Shown: in pieces, positions 50,935 to 61,570 of the stretch
Layout of the letters: each line of letters opens with the position of its first letter
Position numbering within the stretch: position 1 is the first letter of the stretch
From: Thauera sp. JM12B12
GTDB taxonomy: Bacteria; Pseudomonadota; Gammaproteobacteria; Burkholderiales; Rhodocyclaceae
Reading direction: 5' to 3'
Length of the DNA stretch: 64,000 bases
NCBI RefSeq assembly: GCF_039614725.1
Contig: NZ_CP154859.1
Coordinates: forward strand, 124,001-188,000
Notes under the pieces: model-generated
What the model was told of the DNA's origin: nothing
The model's input: only the letters and a program-made list of their open reading frames with translations
Database searches by the model: none
Made by a program: the position numbers and the translations under genes

Positions 50935-51582
50935 TCACGGGCAGCCCTTGCAGCCGTCCGTCTGTGCGTTGAGGAAGATCGCCTGATCCAGGTTGGCGCC
51001 GGTGAGGTCGGCGTCGGTGAGCTGCGCACGGGTGAAGTTGGCGCCTTTGAGGTTGGCGCCGACGAAGGATGCGCCCGAGAGCTTGGCCGCGCGCAGATTG
51101 GTGCGCGGCAGGTCGGCTCCGTCGAAGCGGGCGCGTTCGGCGCGTGCGTTGGTGAGATCGGCGCCGCCGAGCTGTGCGGCGGAGAGGTCGGCGTCGTGAA
51201 GATCGGCGTTCTGCAGGATGGCGTTGCGCAGCCGGGTCCCCTTCAGGCTGGCGCCGCTCAGGCGCGCGCCGCGCAGGTTGGTGCGCAGCATCGAGGCCTC
51301 GTCCATGACCGCGCCCGCCATCTCGGCCTGGAAGAAGTTGGCCTCGTCGAGCGTGGCGCCGCGCAGGTTCGCGCCGGAGAGGTCGGAGCGGGTGAACTGC
51401 GAGTTAGCCAGGTTCACCCCTTCCAGGTTCGCTCCGTTGAGGTTCATGTCGGTGCATAGCGTGCCGCGGCGGATGTCGCAGCCGCCGATATTGCCGGCGC
51501 GCTGGGCGTGGGCGGGAGCGAGCGAGGCGATCAGCAGGGTGACCGAGAGGGTGGCGAGCAGCGTGGTGCGGATCTTGGGCAT
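50935..51582 (-). CDS. Secreted pentapeptide-repeat protein
   Basis: A 215-residue protein with signal peptide MPKIRTTLLATLSVTLLIASLAPAHAQ and about 30 tandem A(D/N)LxX pentapeptides from residue about 48 to 205, which fold as a right-handed quadrilateral beta helix. Cysteine pairs flank the helix (GGCDIRRGTLC at the start, DGCKGC at the end) and may cap it by disulfides after export. Cytosolic relatives such as Qnr and MfpA mimic DNA and protect gyrase; a periplasmic location makes that role unlikely here. Function unknown. Convergent with lipA and divergent from the helicase. Confidence 0.85.
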   Translation of the reverse strand: MPKIRTTLLATLSVTLLIASLAPAHAQRAGNIGGCDIRRGTLCTDMNLNGANLEGVNLANSQFTRSDLSGANLRGATLDEANFFQAEMAGAVMDEASMLRTNLRGARLSGASLKGTRLRNAILQNADLHDADLSAAQLGGADLTNARAERARFDGADLPRTNLRAAKLSGASFVGANLKGANFTRAQLTDADLTGANLDQAIFLNAQTDGCKGCP

Positions 51583-51771
51583 GTGTCCTTGTCTGTCCGG
51601 TGAGCGCTTCTGAAGTCGCGGCCGATTGTGCGTGCCCCGTCGCGGCTTGTCACCTGTGATGCGGGACCATGCGGATGCGACAGACCGAATCTCGAAAGGT
51701 GCCGGCGGACGGTGCCCTGCGTTCTGTAACGGTGGCGGCCGGGCGCGGGCGATGGGCTAAAATTGCAGCCC

Positions 51772-51798
51772 GCCACCCGCCCGGGTGGCTTCGTTTTT
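51772..51798 (+). terminator. Terminator-like hairpin directly before the helicase gene
   Basis: GCCACCCG (51772-51779) and CGGGTGGC (51782-51789) form a perfect stem, followed by TTCGTTTTT. It ends 14 bp before the helicase ATG. A TAAAAT -10-like box at 51758-51763 would start transcription at about 51770, placing the hairpin at the very 5' end of the mRNA. It may be a 5' protective or attenuating hairpin, or end an upstream transcript. Confidence 0.55.
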
Positions 51799-51811
51799 CA
51801 GTGCTGCCACG

Positions 51812-53803
<1,992 letters not shown>

Positions 53804-53928
53804 GTCTTCGCCCGTGCTGCCGTAAACGCTCAGCACGAACCAGCTGCGGGCCGGCCATCCTTGCCGTGCGCCCGGCAATTGCACATCTCTTGGCTTGAAC
53901 CGCCGCGGGCGGCAGGGGGCGCAGCGTC

Positions 53929-56900
53929 ATGACTTCTACATCCGGTACGGGGCTGAGCGCAGGCCAGAAGGCCCTGGCCACGCTCGCCCTCGCCCTGCTG
54001 GCGGTGGCGGGGAACGTCCTCAGCGTGCCGCTGTTCTTCAGCGTGGTCTTCATCTTCGGTTCGGTGGCGGCGATGCTCGCGGCCGCGCTGCTCGGCACGC
54101 TGCCGGCGGTGCTGGTGGCTGCCGCCGCCGGCCTCTACACGGTGGTGCTGTGGGGGCATCCCTACGCGCTGATCATCTTCACCGTCGAGGCGCTGGTCGT
54201 CGGCCTGCTCCACCGGCGCGGGGTCCGCACGCTGGTGCTGGCAGATCTGGGGTACTGGCTGGTGCTGGGCGTGCCGCTGGTGCTGCTGTCCTACCACGGC
54301 ATGATGGGCGTGGGCTGGGAGGCGGCGGCGATGATCGCGCTGAAGCAGGCGCTCAATGGGCTCTTCAATGCCTTGCTGGCCGGCTTGATCGTCCTCGGCC
54401 TGCAGCTGAGGTGGCGCGGCGCGGCGCGCCTGGGACTGGGTTCGGCACGGTTGACGGGCCTGCTGTTTCACGTCCTGCTGACGACGATCCTGCTCGCCGG
54501 CGCGATCCCGGTCATCCTGCAGGGATACGGTGAACGCGTGCAGCAGGAGGCCTTCATGGCCGAGCGCCTCGACGAACGCGCGCGGCATCTGGGTGCGCGG
54601 CTCGCAGCCGAGCCGCATGCGGCGACGGCGCGCCTGCAGGCGCTGCTGGCCGAGGAGCAGGACAACCCCGGCATGGGGCTGGCGCTGCTTGGCAAGGACG
54701 GCAGCGCACTTGTCCAGTTGGGCGAGGTGGCGAGCCTGTCGGGCACCGCCGCGCAGCTTCAGCCGCTGGCGGGTGGACTGGCGATCTGGCTGCCGGGCGG
54801 CGACATGCCGGCCCTGGCGCGCTGGAAGCAGGGGCGCTACCAGATCGACCTTCCGGTCGCCGACGGGGGCGGTGTGGCCCGGCTGGTGATCGAGCAGTCG
54901 GCGGCGCCCCTGGTGCGGACCCTCGAGCGTACCGGGCTGAAGCTGTTCTCCTACCTCGCGGTGCTGCTGCTGCTGGGCATCGTGCTCGCGCGCGTGCTGA
55001 GCGAATGGCTCACCCGCCCGATCGCCGCGCTCGAGGCGGCCAGCCGTCTGCTGACGGAGCAGATTGCCAGCGGGACGCAGCCGGTGCTGCCGACAAGCCC
55101 GATACGGGAGTACGGCAGCCTGGCCAGCAGTCTGCGCGAAATGGCGCAACTGCTGGCCAGCAGCTTCCGCGAGCTGCGCGAGACGCAGACGGGCCTCGAG
55201 ACGCGCATCCGCGAGCGCACCGCAGCGCTGCATCAAGCGACCGAGCTGCTGGAGAATGTGCTGGCGGCGTCGACCTTCTCGATCATCGCCACCGACACCG
55301 ACGGCGTGATCAAGGTCTTCAACAAGGGGGCCGAGAAGCTGCTCGGCCACGCGGCGGAGGACGTGGTCGGCAGGCAGACGCCGGCGCCGTTTCACCGCGC
55401 GCAGGAGGTGGCGTCGCGCTCGGCCGAGCTGAGCGCGGCCTTCGGTCGTCCGGTCGAAGGCTTCCGGGTGTTCGTCGAGGTGGCCGAGGCAGAGGGTTCC
55501 GAGACGCGGGAATGGACCTATCTCCACCGCGACGGCCACCCCATCCCGGTGTCCCTGGTGGTGAGCGCGATGCGCGATGCCGACGGGCGGCTCACGGGCT
55601 ACCTCGGCATCGCCGAGGACATCTCCGCGCGCAAGGCGGCCGAACGCGAGCTGCGCGAGAGCGCGCAGCGCTTCCGCAGCATGCTCGAGACCAGCCCGAT
55701 CGCGGCGCGCATCGCGCGTGCCGGCGGGCACGAGGTCATCTTCTCCAACCGGCGCTATGCCGAGCTGATCAATGCCGCGGCGGATGCGGTCGGCGGGGTC
55801 GATCCTGCCGCCTACTACGTGCGCAGGGCGGACTACGAGGCCATCCTGCAGCGCCTGGGCCGTGGCGAGCAGATCTATGACATGCTGGTCGAGCTGGCCA
55901 TCCCGGGGGTCGGTACCAAATGGGCGCTCGGCTCCTATTCGCCGATCCGGTACGAGGGCAGTCCGGCGGTGCTGGGCTGGTTCTACGACATCACCGACCG
56001 CATGCGGGCCGAGGCCACCCTCGCCGAACAGGCCCAGCACACCCAGACCATCCTCGACAACATGGTCGACGGCCTCATCACCATCGACGCCCGCGGCATC
56101 GTGCACTCCTTCAACCCGGCTGCCGAGCGCATCTTCGACCGTGCCGCAGATGAGGTGATCGGACGCAACGTGAACATGCTGATGCCCAGCCCGCATCGCG
56201 AGGCGCACGACGGCTACCTGCGCAACTACCAGACCACCGGCGTGGCGCGCATCATCGGCATCGGGCGCGAGGTCGAGGGCCAGCGACGCGACGGCAGCCT
56301 GTTCCCGATGGAGCTGGCGGTGTCCGAGATCACCCGGGACGGGCGGCCGCTGTACGTCGGCATGGTGCGCGACATCAGCGAGCGCAAGCGCATGGAGCGC
56401 ATGAAGAGCGAGTTCGTGTCCACCGTCAGCCACGAGCTGCGCACGCCGCTGACCTCGATCTCCGGCGCGCTCGGCCTGGTCGCCGGCGGCGCGCTCGGTC
56501 AGTTGCCGGAGCAGGCGCGGCAGATGGTCGGCATCGCGCACAAGAACAGCCAGCGCCTCACCCACCTCATCAACGACCTGCTCGACATGGAGAAGATCGC
56601 CGCCGGCAAGCTGCACTTCGACATGCAGGTGCAGCCGCTGATGCCGATCGTCCACCAGGCGCTGGAGAGCCATCGCACCTATGGCACCGAGCGCCGGGTG
56701 GCACTGGCATTGAAGGGCGAGGCGAGCGCTGCCGAGCTGCGCGTCGACAGCCAGCGCCTGATGCAGGTGCTGGCCAACCTGCTGTCGAACGCGATCAAGT
56801 TCTCGCCCGAGGGCGGCACGGTGGAAGTCGTCGTGCGCGCGCTGCCCGGCAAGGTCCGGGTGGCGGTGGTCGATCACGGCCCCGGCATCCCCGCCTCCTT

Positions 56901-57882
56901 CCGCGGCCGCATCTTCGAGAAGTTCTCGCAGGCGGATGCGTCCGACACGCGCCAGAAGGGCGGCACCGGCCTCGGCCTGGCGATCACCCGCGAGCTGGTC
57001 GAGCGCATGGGCGGGACGATCGGCTTCGATTCGGTCGAGGGCGAGGGCGCCACCTTCTGGGTCGAGTTCCCCCGCCAGCTGGCGGGCCAGCCGGCCGTGC
57101 CCGAGGGTGCGGTCGACGCCAGCGCGGCGGCCGATGCGCCGCGCATCCTGGTGGTGGAGGACGAGGCCGACATCGCCCAGTTGCTGAGCCTGATGCTCAA
57201 GCGCGCCGGCTACCGGGTCGACATCGCCCTCACCGGGCGGGAGGCGCTCGCGGCGCTGCAGGACACCGCCTACGCGGCGCTGAGCCTGGATCTGATGCTG
57301 CCGGACATCAGCGGCCTGGAGATCATCCGCCAGGTGCGCCAGTGCCCCGACACCGCGGACCTGCCCATCATGGTGGTGTCGGCCAAGATGGAAGAAGGGC
57401 GGCTCGCGATCAACGGCGATTTCTCCGCGATCGACTGGCTCGCCAAGCCCTTCGACGAGAACCGCCTGCTGGCCGTGGTGCAGGGTCTGCTGACGCAGGC
57501 CGGCGCCGCCAATCCGCGCGTGCTGCACGTGGAGGACGACGACGACCTGTATGAGGTGGTGCGCTCCATGGTCGGCGCGCGCTTCGACTTCGAACGCGCG
57601 ACGACGCGGCGCGAGGCGCTCGAGCGCGTGTCGCGCGAGCGCTTCGACGTCGTGATCCTGGACATCGGCCTGCCCGACGCCTCGGGCTGGGACCTGCTGC
57701 CGGACATCCGCGCGCGCCAGCCGGAGGCGCGCATCGTCATCCTGTCCGGCGCCGATACCACGGCGGACGAAGCGCGACGGGTCGAGGCGGTGCTGCTCAA
57801 GTCGCAGGTTTCGCCGAAGGAGCTGATTGACGCCCTCGGCAGCCGCATTCGATCATTCAGACCCCGAAGGAGCCAAGCGTGA
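53929..57882 (+). CDS. Hybrid sensor histidine kinase, three PAS domains and two receivers
   Basis: A 1317-residue membrane kinase. Order: multi-helix N-terminal region (about 15-165), a helix at about 182-202, an extracytoplasmic domain (about 205-340), a helix (about 345-365), HAMP and coiled coil (about 366-430), PAS1 (about 435-560), PAS2 (575-695), PAS3 (705-820), HisKA with His835 (STVSHELRTP), HATPase (to about 1045; NLLSNAIKFSPEGG, GTGLGLAITREL), then two receivers with Asp1121 (SLDLMLPD) and Asp1245 (VILDIGLPD). It has no Hpt domain. The next two genes supply a free receiver and an Hpt-bearing protein; the start of the first overlaps its stop (GTGA). Signal unknown. Confidence 0.9.
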   Translation: MTSTSGTGLSAGQKALATLALALLAVAGNVLSVPLFFSVVFIFGSVAAMLAAALLGTLPAVLVAAAAGLYTVVLWGHPYALIIFTVEALVVGLLHRRGVRTLVLADLGYWLVLGVPLVLLSYHGMMGVGWEAAAMIALKQALNGLFNALLAGLIVLGLQLRWRGAARLGLGSARLTGLLFHVLLTTILLAGAIPVILQGYGERVQQEAFMAERLDERARHLGARLAAEPHAATARLQALLAEEQDNPGMGLALLGKDGSALVQLGEVASLSGTAAQLQPLAGGLAIWLPGGDMPALARWKQGRYQIDLPVADGGGVARLVIEQSAAPLVRTLERTGLKLFSYLAVLLLLGIVLARVLSEWLTRPIAALEAASRLLTEQIASGTQPVLPTSPIREYGSLASSLREMAQLLASSFRELRETQTGLETRIRERTAALHQATELLENVLAASTFSIIATDTDGVIKVFNKGAEKLLGHAAEDVVGRQTPAPFHRAQEVASRSAELSAAFGRPVEGFRVFVEVAEAEGSETREWTYLHRDGHPIPVSLVVSAMRDADGRLTGYLGIAEDISARKAAERELRESAQRFRSMLETSPIAARIARAGGHEVIFSNRRYAELINAAADAVGGVDPAAYYVRRADYEAILQRLGRGEQIYDMLVELAIPGVGTKWALGSYSPIRYEGSPAVLGWFYDITDRMRAEATLAEQAQHTQTILDNMVDGLITIDARGIVHSFNPAAERIFDRAADEVIGRNVNMLMPSPHREAHDGYLRNYQTTGVARIIGIGREVEGQRRDGSLFPMELAVSEITRDGRPLYVGMVRDISERKRMERMKSEFVSTVSHELRTPLTSISGALGLVAGGALGQLPEQARQMVGIAHKNSQRLTHLINDLLDMEKIAAGKLHFDMQVQPLMPIVHQALESHRTYGTERRVALALKGEASAAELRVDSQRLMQVLANLLSNAIKFSPEGGTVEVVVRALPGKVRVAVVDHGPGIPASFRGRIFEKFSQADASDTRQKGGTGLGLAITRELVERMGGTIGFDSVEGEGATFWVEFPRQLAGQPAVPEGAVDASAAADAPRILVVEDEADIAQLLSLMLKRAGYRVDIALTGREALAALQDTAYAALSLDLMLPDISGLEIIRQVRQCPDTADLPIMVVSAKMEEGRLAINGDFSAIDWLAKPFDENRLLAVVQGLLTQAGAANPRVLHVEDDDDLYEVVRSMVGARFDFERATTRREALERVSRERFDVVILDIGLPDASGWDLLPDIRARQPEARIVILSGADTTADEARRVEAVLLKSQVSPKELIDALGSRIRSFRPRRSQA

Positions 57883-58256
57883 ACACCCTGCAACGCATCA
57901 TGTATGTGGAAGACGAGCCCGACATCCAGGCGGTGGCCCGGCTCGCCCTCGAACTGGTGGGCGGCTTCACGGTGAAGGTCTGTTCCTCGGGCGAGGAGGC
58001 GCTGCGCGAGGCCGAGGCCTTCGCGCCCGAGATGATCCTGCTCGACGTGATGATGCCGGGCATGGACGGGCCGACCACCCTGCAGGCGCTGCGCGCGCTG
58101 CCCGCGCTGGCCACGGTGCCGGTCGCGTTCATGACCGCCAAGGTGCAGCCGGCCGAGGTCGCGCACTACAAGACCCTGGGCGCACGCGACGTGATCCCCA
58201 AGCCCTTCGATCCCATGACGCTGGCCAGCCAGGTGCGGGCCATCTGGGAGGCCTGA
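57879..58256 (+). CDS. Single-domain response regulator
   Basis: A 125-residue CheY-like receiver. Acidic pocket VEDE (10-13), phosphoacceptor Asp56 in ILLDVMMPGMDG, conserved Thr in AFMTAK and Lys in VIPKPFDPMTLASQV. It has no output domain, so it should act by protein contact or as a phosphate sink. The GTG start overlaps the kinase stop by 4 bp, with GAAGGAG upstream. The Hpt-GGDEF gene follows 5 bp after its stop. Confidence 0.93.
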   Translation: MNTLQRIMYVEDEPDIQAVARLALELVGGFTVKVCSSGEEALREAEAFAPEMILLDVMMPGMDGPTTLQALRALPALATVPVAFMTAKVQPAEVAHYKTLGARDVIPKPFDPMTLASQVRAIWEA

Positions 58257-58261
58257 GCGAC

Positions 58262-60004
58262 ATGGACACCACGCAACAGCAGGCCCTGGCCGAGCAACTG
58301 GCGAAGCTGCGCGCGGCCTACCTGGTGCGGCTGCCGGTCGAGCTCGCCGCGCTGCAGGCGCTGGCCGGTGCGCTGCAGGGCGGCGAGGGCGATCGTGCCA
58401 GCCTCGAAGCGCTGCACCAGCGCCTGCACAAGCTCGCCGGTTCCGGCGGCACCTTCGGCCTGGCGGCGCTGAGCGCGGCGGCGCGTGCCCTCGAGCAGCG
58501 CGTCATGGCCTGGCTGGCGGGGGCGCTGGACGCGGTGGACGCCGCGGCATGCCGGGCGTTCGCGACCGAGCTGGGCGCGCTCGTACAGCTGGCGGTGCCG
58601 GGCGCGCACGCCGAGGGCGAAAAGGAGACGGGCGAGCGCACGGCGCCGGCGGCAGTCGGCCCCGTGGCGCATCCTCTCCGCGCGCCCGGCACGGCGATCA
58701 GCGTCTGGGTCATGGAAGACGACGCCGCGCTCGGCCAGCAGCTGGTCCGCCAGCTTGAGTCCTTCAACTATCGGGTGCGGCTGTTCACGCGGATCGACGA
58801 GGCCGAGCGTGCCGCGCAGTCGGAACGCGCCGACATGCTGATCATGGACGTGATGTTCGAGGCCGAGGGCCGCAACGCCACCGAGGCACTCGCCGATTCG
58901 CCGGCGCTGCGCGCCCTGGGCTGCCCGCTGCTGTTCATCACCTCGACCGACGATTTCGACTCGCGCGTGCGTGCCGCCCGCCTGGGGGCGGTCGGCTACT
59001 TCCTCAAGCCGATCGACATCCCGCGCCTGGTCAACCGTATGGGGCAGCTGCTCGAACAGCTGAGCGCCCCGCCTCAGCGCGTGCTGGTCGTCGACGACGA
59101 CGCCGACCTCGCCGACCACCTGTGCCTGGTGCTGCGCGCGGCCGGCATGGTGGCCGAGGTCCTGCGCCAACCCGAGACCATCATGGAGGCGCTCGCCGGC
59201 TTTCAGCCGGATCTGGTGCTGATGGACATGCACATGCCGCGCTACACCGGGCCGGAGCTGGCGGGCGTGATCCGCCAGCACGACAAATGGACCGGCCTGC
59301 CGATCGTGTATCTGTCGGCCGAGACCGACCTCGCGCGCCAGATCGCCGCCATGCGCCGCGGCGGCGACGACTTCATCATCAAGCCGGTGTCCGACGCCCA
59401 GCTCGTGGCAGCGGTGCGCGTGCGCGTCGAGCGTGCGCGTCAGCTCGCCGACCAGATCAACAAGGACAGCCTGACCGGCCTGCTCAAGCACGCCAGCATC
59501 AAGGAGGTCGCCTGCAAGGAGATCAGGCGCGCGCGCCGTACCGGCAAGCCAGTGACGCTGGCGATGTTCGACATCGACCACTTCAAGTCGGTGAACGACA
59601 CCTACGGCCATGCCACGGGCGATCTGGTGATCGCGGCCCTGGCCACCCTGCTGCGCCAGCGCCTGCGCCAGTCCGATCATCTCGGACGCTATGGCGGCGA
59701 GGAATTCCTCGTGGTGCTGCCGGAATGCAGCGGCGCCGACGCGCAGCGCTTGCTAGACGACATACGTCGGCGCTTCGCCAGCCTGCGCTTCAGTCACGAA
59801 GGGCAGAATTTCTCCTGCAGCATTTCTGCAGGGCATGCGAGCTCTCGCCCGGCCGGGCCGGGGGATGACGACGAGGCAGGCGCCGCGGCCAGCGATGCGG
59901 AACTGCTGTCGGCGGCCGACGCGGCCCTCTACGATGCCAAGCGCGGCGGTCGCAACCGCGTGTGCGCCGCGGCCGGGCTTACTGCTCGACAGGCGGCTCG
60001 GTGA
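58262..60004 (+). CDS. Hpt-REC-REC-GGDEF protein, phosphorelay-linked diguanylate cyclase
   Basis: A 580-residue cytosolic protein. Order: Hpt (1-115; His56 in LHKLAGSGGTFG), receiver 1 (about 145-270; Asp196 in LIMDVMFEAEG), receiver 2 (about 277-395; Asp322 in VLMDMHMPRYTG), and GGDEF (about 415-570). The active loop is GGEEF (478-482), with an I-site RQSD five residues before it, so it should be an active, product-inhibited cyclase. LTGLLKHASIKE and FDIDHFKSVNDTYGH are family motifs. Receiver 1 has a degenerate loop after Asp. Its 3' end overlaps the convergent cytochrome gene by 26 bp. The upstream kinase lacks an Hpt, so this protein can close the relay. Confidence 0.92.
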   Translation: MDTTQQQALAEQLAKLRAAYLVRLPVELAALQALAGALQGGEGDRASLEALHQRLHKLAGSGGTFGLAALSAAARALEQRVMAWLAGALDAVDAAACRAFATELGALVQLAVPGAHAEGEKETGERTAPAAVGPVAHPLRAPGTAISVWVMEDDAALGQQLVRQLESFNYRVRLFTRIDEAERAAQSERADMLIMDVMFEAEGRNATEALADSPALRALGCPLLFITSTDDFDSRVRAARLGAVGYFLKPIDIPRLVNRMGQLLEQLSAPPQRVLVVDDDADLADHLCLVLRAAGMVAEVLRQPETIMEALAGFQPDLVLMDMHMPRYTGPELAGVIRQHDKWTGLPIVYLSAETDLARQIAAMRRGGDDFIIKPVSDAQLVAAVRVRVERARQLADQINKDSLTGLLKHASIKEVACKEIRRARRTGKPVTLAMFDIDHFKSVNDTYGHATGDLVIAALATLLRQRLRQSDHLGRYGGEEFLVVLPECSGADAQRLLDDIRRRFASLRFSHEGQNFSCSISAGHASSRPAGPGDDDEAGAAASDAELLSAADAALYDAKRGGRNRVCAAAGLTARQAAR

Positions 60005-60428
60005 ACTTGGCGCCGGCGAGGTTGACCAGGTAGGCCACCGCGCGCTTGACCTCGGTGTCCGTGAGGTCGGCACCGCCACCGCGCGGGGGCATCGCACCCT
60101 TGCCGGCGATCGCCGATGCGGTGAGCGCGTCCTGGCCGAGCGCAATCCGCGGCGCCCACTGTGCGGCATCGCCCGTCTTCGGCGCGCCGACGGCGCCCGA
60201 GTCATGACAGCCCGCACAGATCGCCTTGACGATCTGCTCGCCCGTGCGGCTGCCCGGCGCGATCTTGACCGCCTGGATCTCCACCCGCGCGACCGGCTGG
60301 ATCAGCGTGGCGGTGAGTTCCGGATCGACCTTGGACTGTTCGCCGCAGCCGGCCAGCAGCGCAGCTGCGACCAGGGCGACGGCAGGCGTGGCAAAACGGG
60401 CGGAGCGCAGGGGGCGATGGTTCGACAT
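59979..60428 (-). CDS. Cytochrome c5-type lipoprotein
   Basis: A 149-residue class I c-type cytochrome. The lipobox LAGC puts Cys28 as lipidation site. Haem attaches at CAGCH (Cys71, Cys74, His75) and Met in GKGAMPPRGGGADLTDTEVKRAVAYLVN is the sixth ligand; this C-terminal block is the c5 signature. It should carry electrons in the periplasm, anchored to a membrane. The last 26 bp overlap the convergent GGDEF gene. A promoter with TATAAT lies 49 bp upstream of the ATG. Confidence 0.92.
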   Translation of the reverse strand: MSNHRPLRSARFATPAVALVAAALLAGCGEQSKVDPELTATLIQPVARVEIQAVKIAPGSRTGEQIVKAICAGCHDSGAVGAPKTGDAAQWAPRIALGQDALTASAIAGKGAMPPRGGGADLTDTEVKRAVAYLVNLAGAKFTEPPVEQ

Positions 60429-60476
60429 GCTTGGTCCTTTGACGGAGATTGGCGCGAGACAGGGTCTAAAGCCGCG

Positions 60477-60506
60477 ATTATAGCGGGCTGGAAACCATTG
60501 TGGCAG
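60477..60506 (-). promoter_or_regulatory. Promoter of the cytochrome gene
   Basis: On the minus strand CTGCCA (60506-60501), an 18-bp spacer and a perfect TATAAT (60482-60477) precede the cytochrome gene. The -35 matches the consensus at 4 of 6. Confidence 0.5.
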
Positions 60507-60513
60507 TGCGCCA

Positions 60514-60542
60514 TGGACTTTGGCCGCGAACGCAGCTATGCT
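60514..60542 (+). promoter_or_regulatory. Possible promoter of tRNA-Arg
   Basis: TGGACT (60514-60519), a 17-bp spacer and TATGCT (60537-60542), 35 bp upstream of the mature tRNA 5' end. Both hexamers match the consensus at 4 of 6. Confidence 0.4.
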
Positions 60543-60577
60543 TGCCGGCCTTGTTCGGGACACTCTCCCGACATCCC

Positions 60578-60654
60578 GCGCCCGTAGCTCAGCTGGATAG
60601 AGTACTGCCCTCCGAAGGCAGGGGTCGTGCGTTCGAATCGCGCCGGGCGCGCCA
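60578..60654 (+). tRNA. tRNA-Arg (anticodon CCG)
   Basis: A 77-nt cloverleaf with encoded CCA. Acceptor GCGCCCG pairs with CGGGCGC, discriminator G, then CCA at 60652-60654. D-arm TAGCTCAGCTGGATAGAG, anticodon stem CTGCC/GGCAG with loop CTCCGAA, so the anticodon CCG reads CGG codons, common in this GC-rich genome. The T-arm contains GTTCGAATC. A terminator follows 9 bp later. Confidence 0.97.
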
Positions 60655-60663
60655 GACAAGAAG

Positions 60664-60702
60664 ATGGGTCAGGTCCTCACGGGTCTGGCCCATTTCGTTT
60701 TT
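60664..60702 (+). terminator. Rho-independent terminator of tRNA-Arg
   Basis: ATGGGTCAG (60664-60672) pairs with CTGGCCCAT (60685-60693) through nine pairs including one G-U, with a 12-nt loop, followed by TTCGTTTTT. It also shows that an ATG at 60664 in frame with the next gene is not a start codon. Confidence 0.85.
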
Positions 60703-60753
60703 GCACGGCCTGTGCGCCGCAACATGCACAGGCGCGATCCGCCCCATCCCGCC

Positions 60754-61566
60754 ATGAGCACACGTCGACTCCCTTCCCGCATCGTCTGCCTCACCACCGA
60801 GACCGTCGAGGTCCTGTATGCCCTCGGCGAGGAGGCGCGCATCGTGGGCATCAGCGGCTACACCGTGATCCCGCCGCGCGCGCGCAAGGAGAAACCCAAG
60901 GTGTTCGCCTTCTCCAGCGGCGACCTCGAGAGGATCCTCGCCGTCCAGCCGGATCTCGTGCTGGGCTTTTCCGACATGCAGGCCGACGTCGCGCGCGATC
61001 TCATCAAGGCCGGGGTGGCGGTGCATGTGTTCAACCAGCGCAGCGTCGAGGGCATCCTGGCGATGATCGAGACCGTCGGCCGGCTGGTGGGCGCGGAGGA
61101 CAGGGCGCGCGCGCTGGTCGACGAGCTCGAGGCCACGATCGAGGCCGTGCGGGCACGGGCGGCGGCGCTGCCGCGTCGGCCGCGTGTCTACTTCGAGGAG
61201 TGGGACGAACCGCAGATCAGCGGCGTGGGCTGGGTCTCGGAGCTCATCGGCATCGCCGGCGGCGAAGACGTCTTCGCGGAGCGCGCCCGCCATCCGGGCG
61301 CGGCGCAGCGGATCCTCGCCGATCCGCTGGAGGCGGCGCGCCGGGGACCGGACATCATCATCGGCTCGTGGTGCGGGAAGCGTTTCCGTCCGGAGCGGGT
61401 GGCGGCGCGCGCGGGCTGGGAGGACGTGCCGGCCGTGCGCGACGGCGAGCTGCACGAGCTGAAGTCGGCAGTGATCCTCGCCCCCGGCCCGGTGGTGATC
61501 CGCGAGGCGCTGCCGGCGCTGGCGGCGATCATCGCGCGCTGGGCGGTGCGCACGCCGGACGCGTGA
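60754..61566 (+). CDS. Cobalamin-type (BtuF-like) substrate-binding protein without signal peptide
   Basis: A 270-residue class III binding protein (COG0614). Conserved elements: RIVCLTTETVEVLYALGEEARIVGISGYTVIPPRARKEKPKV, the long central helix (ILAMIETVGRLVGAEDRARALVDELEATIEAV), and GWVSELIGIAGGEDVFAE. Family members deliver vitamin B12, haem or siderophores to BtuCD-type importers. The start at 60754 (MSTRRLPSRIVCL) begins directly at the first beta strand, so no export signal is present, and the upstream frame runs through the tRNA terminator. No permease or ATPase is adjacent. It may be a cytosolic binder, a form seen in other betaproteobacteria. Confidence 0.78.
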   Translation: MSTRRLPSRIVCLTTETVEVLYALGEEARIVGISGYTVIPPRARKEKPKVFAFSSGDLERILAVQPDLVLGFSDMQADVARDLIKAGVAVHVFNQRSVEGILAMIETVGRLVGAEDRARALVDELEATIEAVRARAAALPRRPRVYFEEWDEPQISGVGWVSELIGIAGGEDVFAERARHPGAAQRILADPLEAARRGPDIIIGSWCGKRFRPERVAARAGWEDVPAVRDGELHELKSAVILAPGPVVIREALPALAAIIARWAVRTPDA

Positions 61567-61570
61567 AGAT

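Noticed and set aside
53830..57528. Very long minus-strand frame (over 1200 codons) antisense to the hybrid kinase
   Set aside because: It is arginine-, histidine- and glutamine-rich without any motif, and is a by-product of GC-rich third positions of the real gene on the other strand.
60664..60753. N-terminal extension of the cobalamin-type binding protein from the ATG at 60664
   Set aside because: The ATG is the first base of the tRNA terminator stem, and the extra residues are not conserved family sequence.
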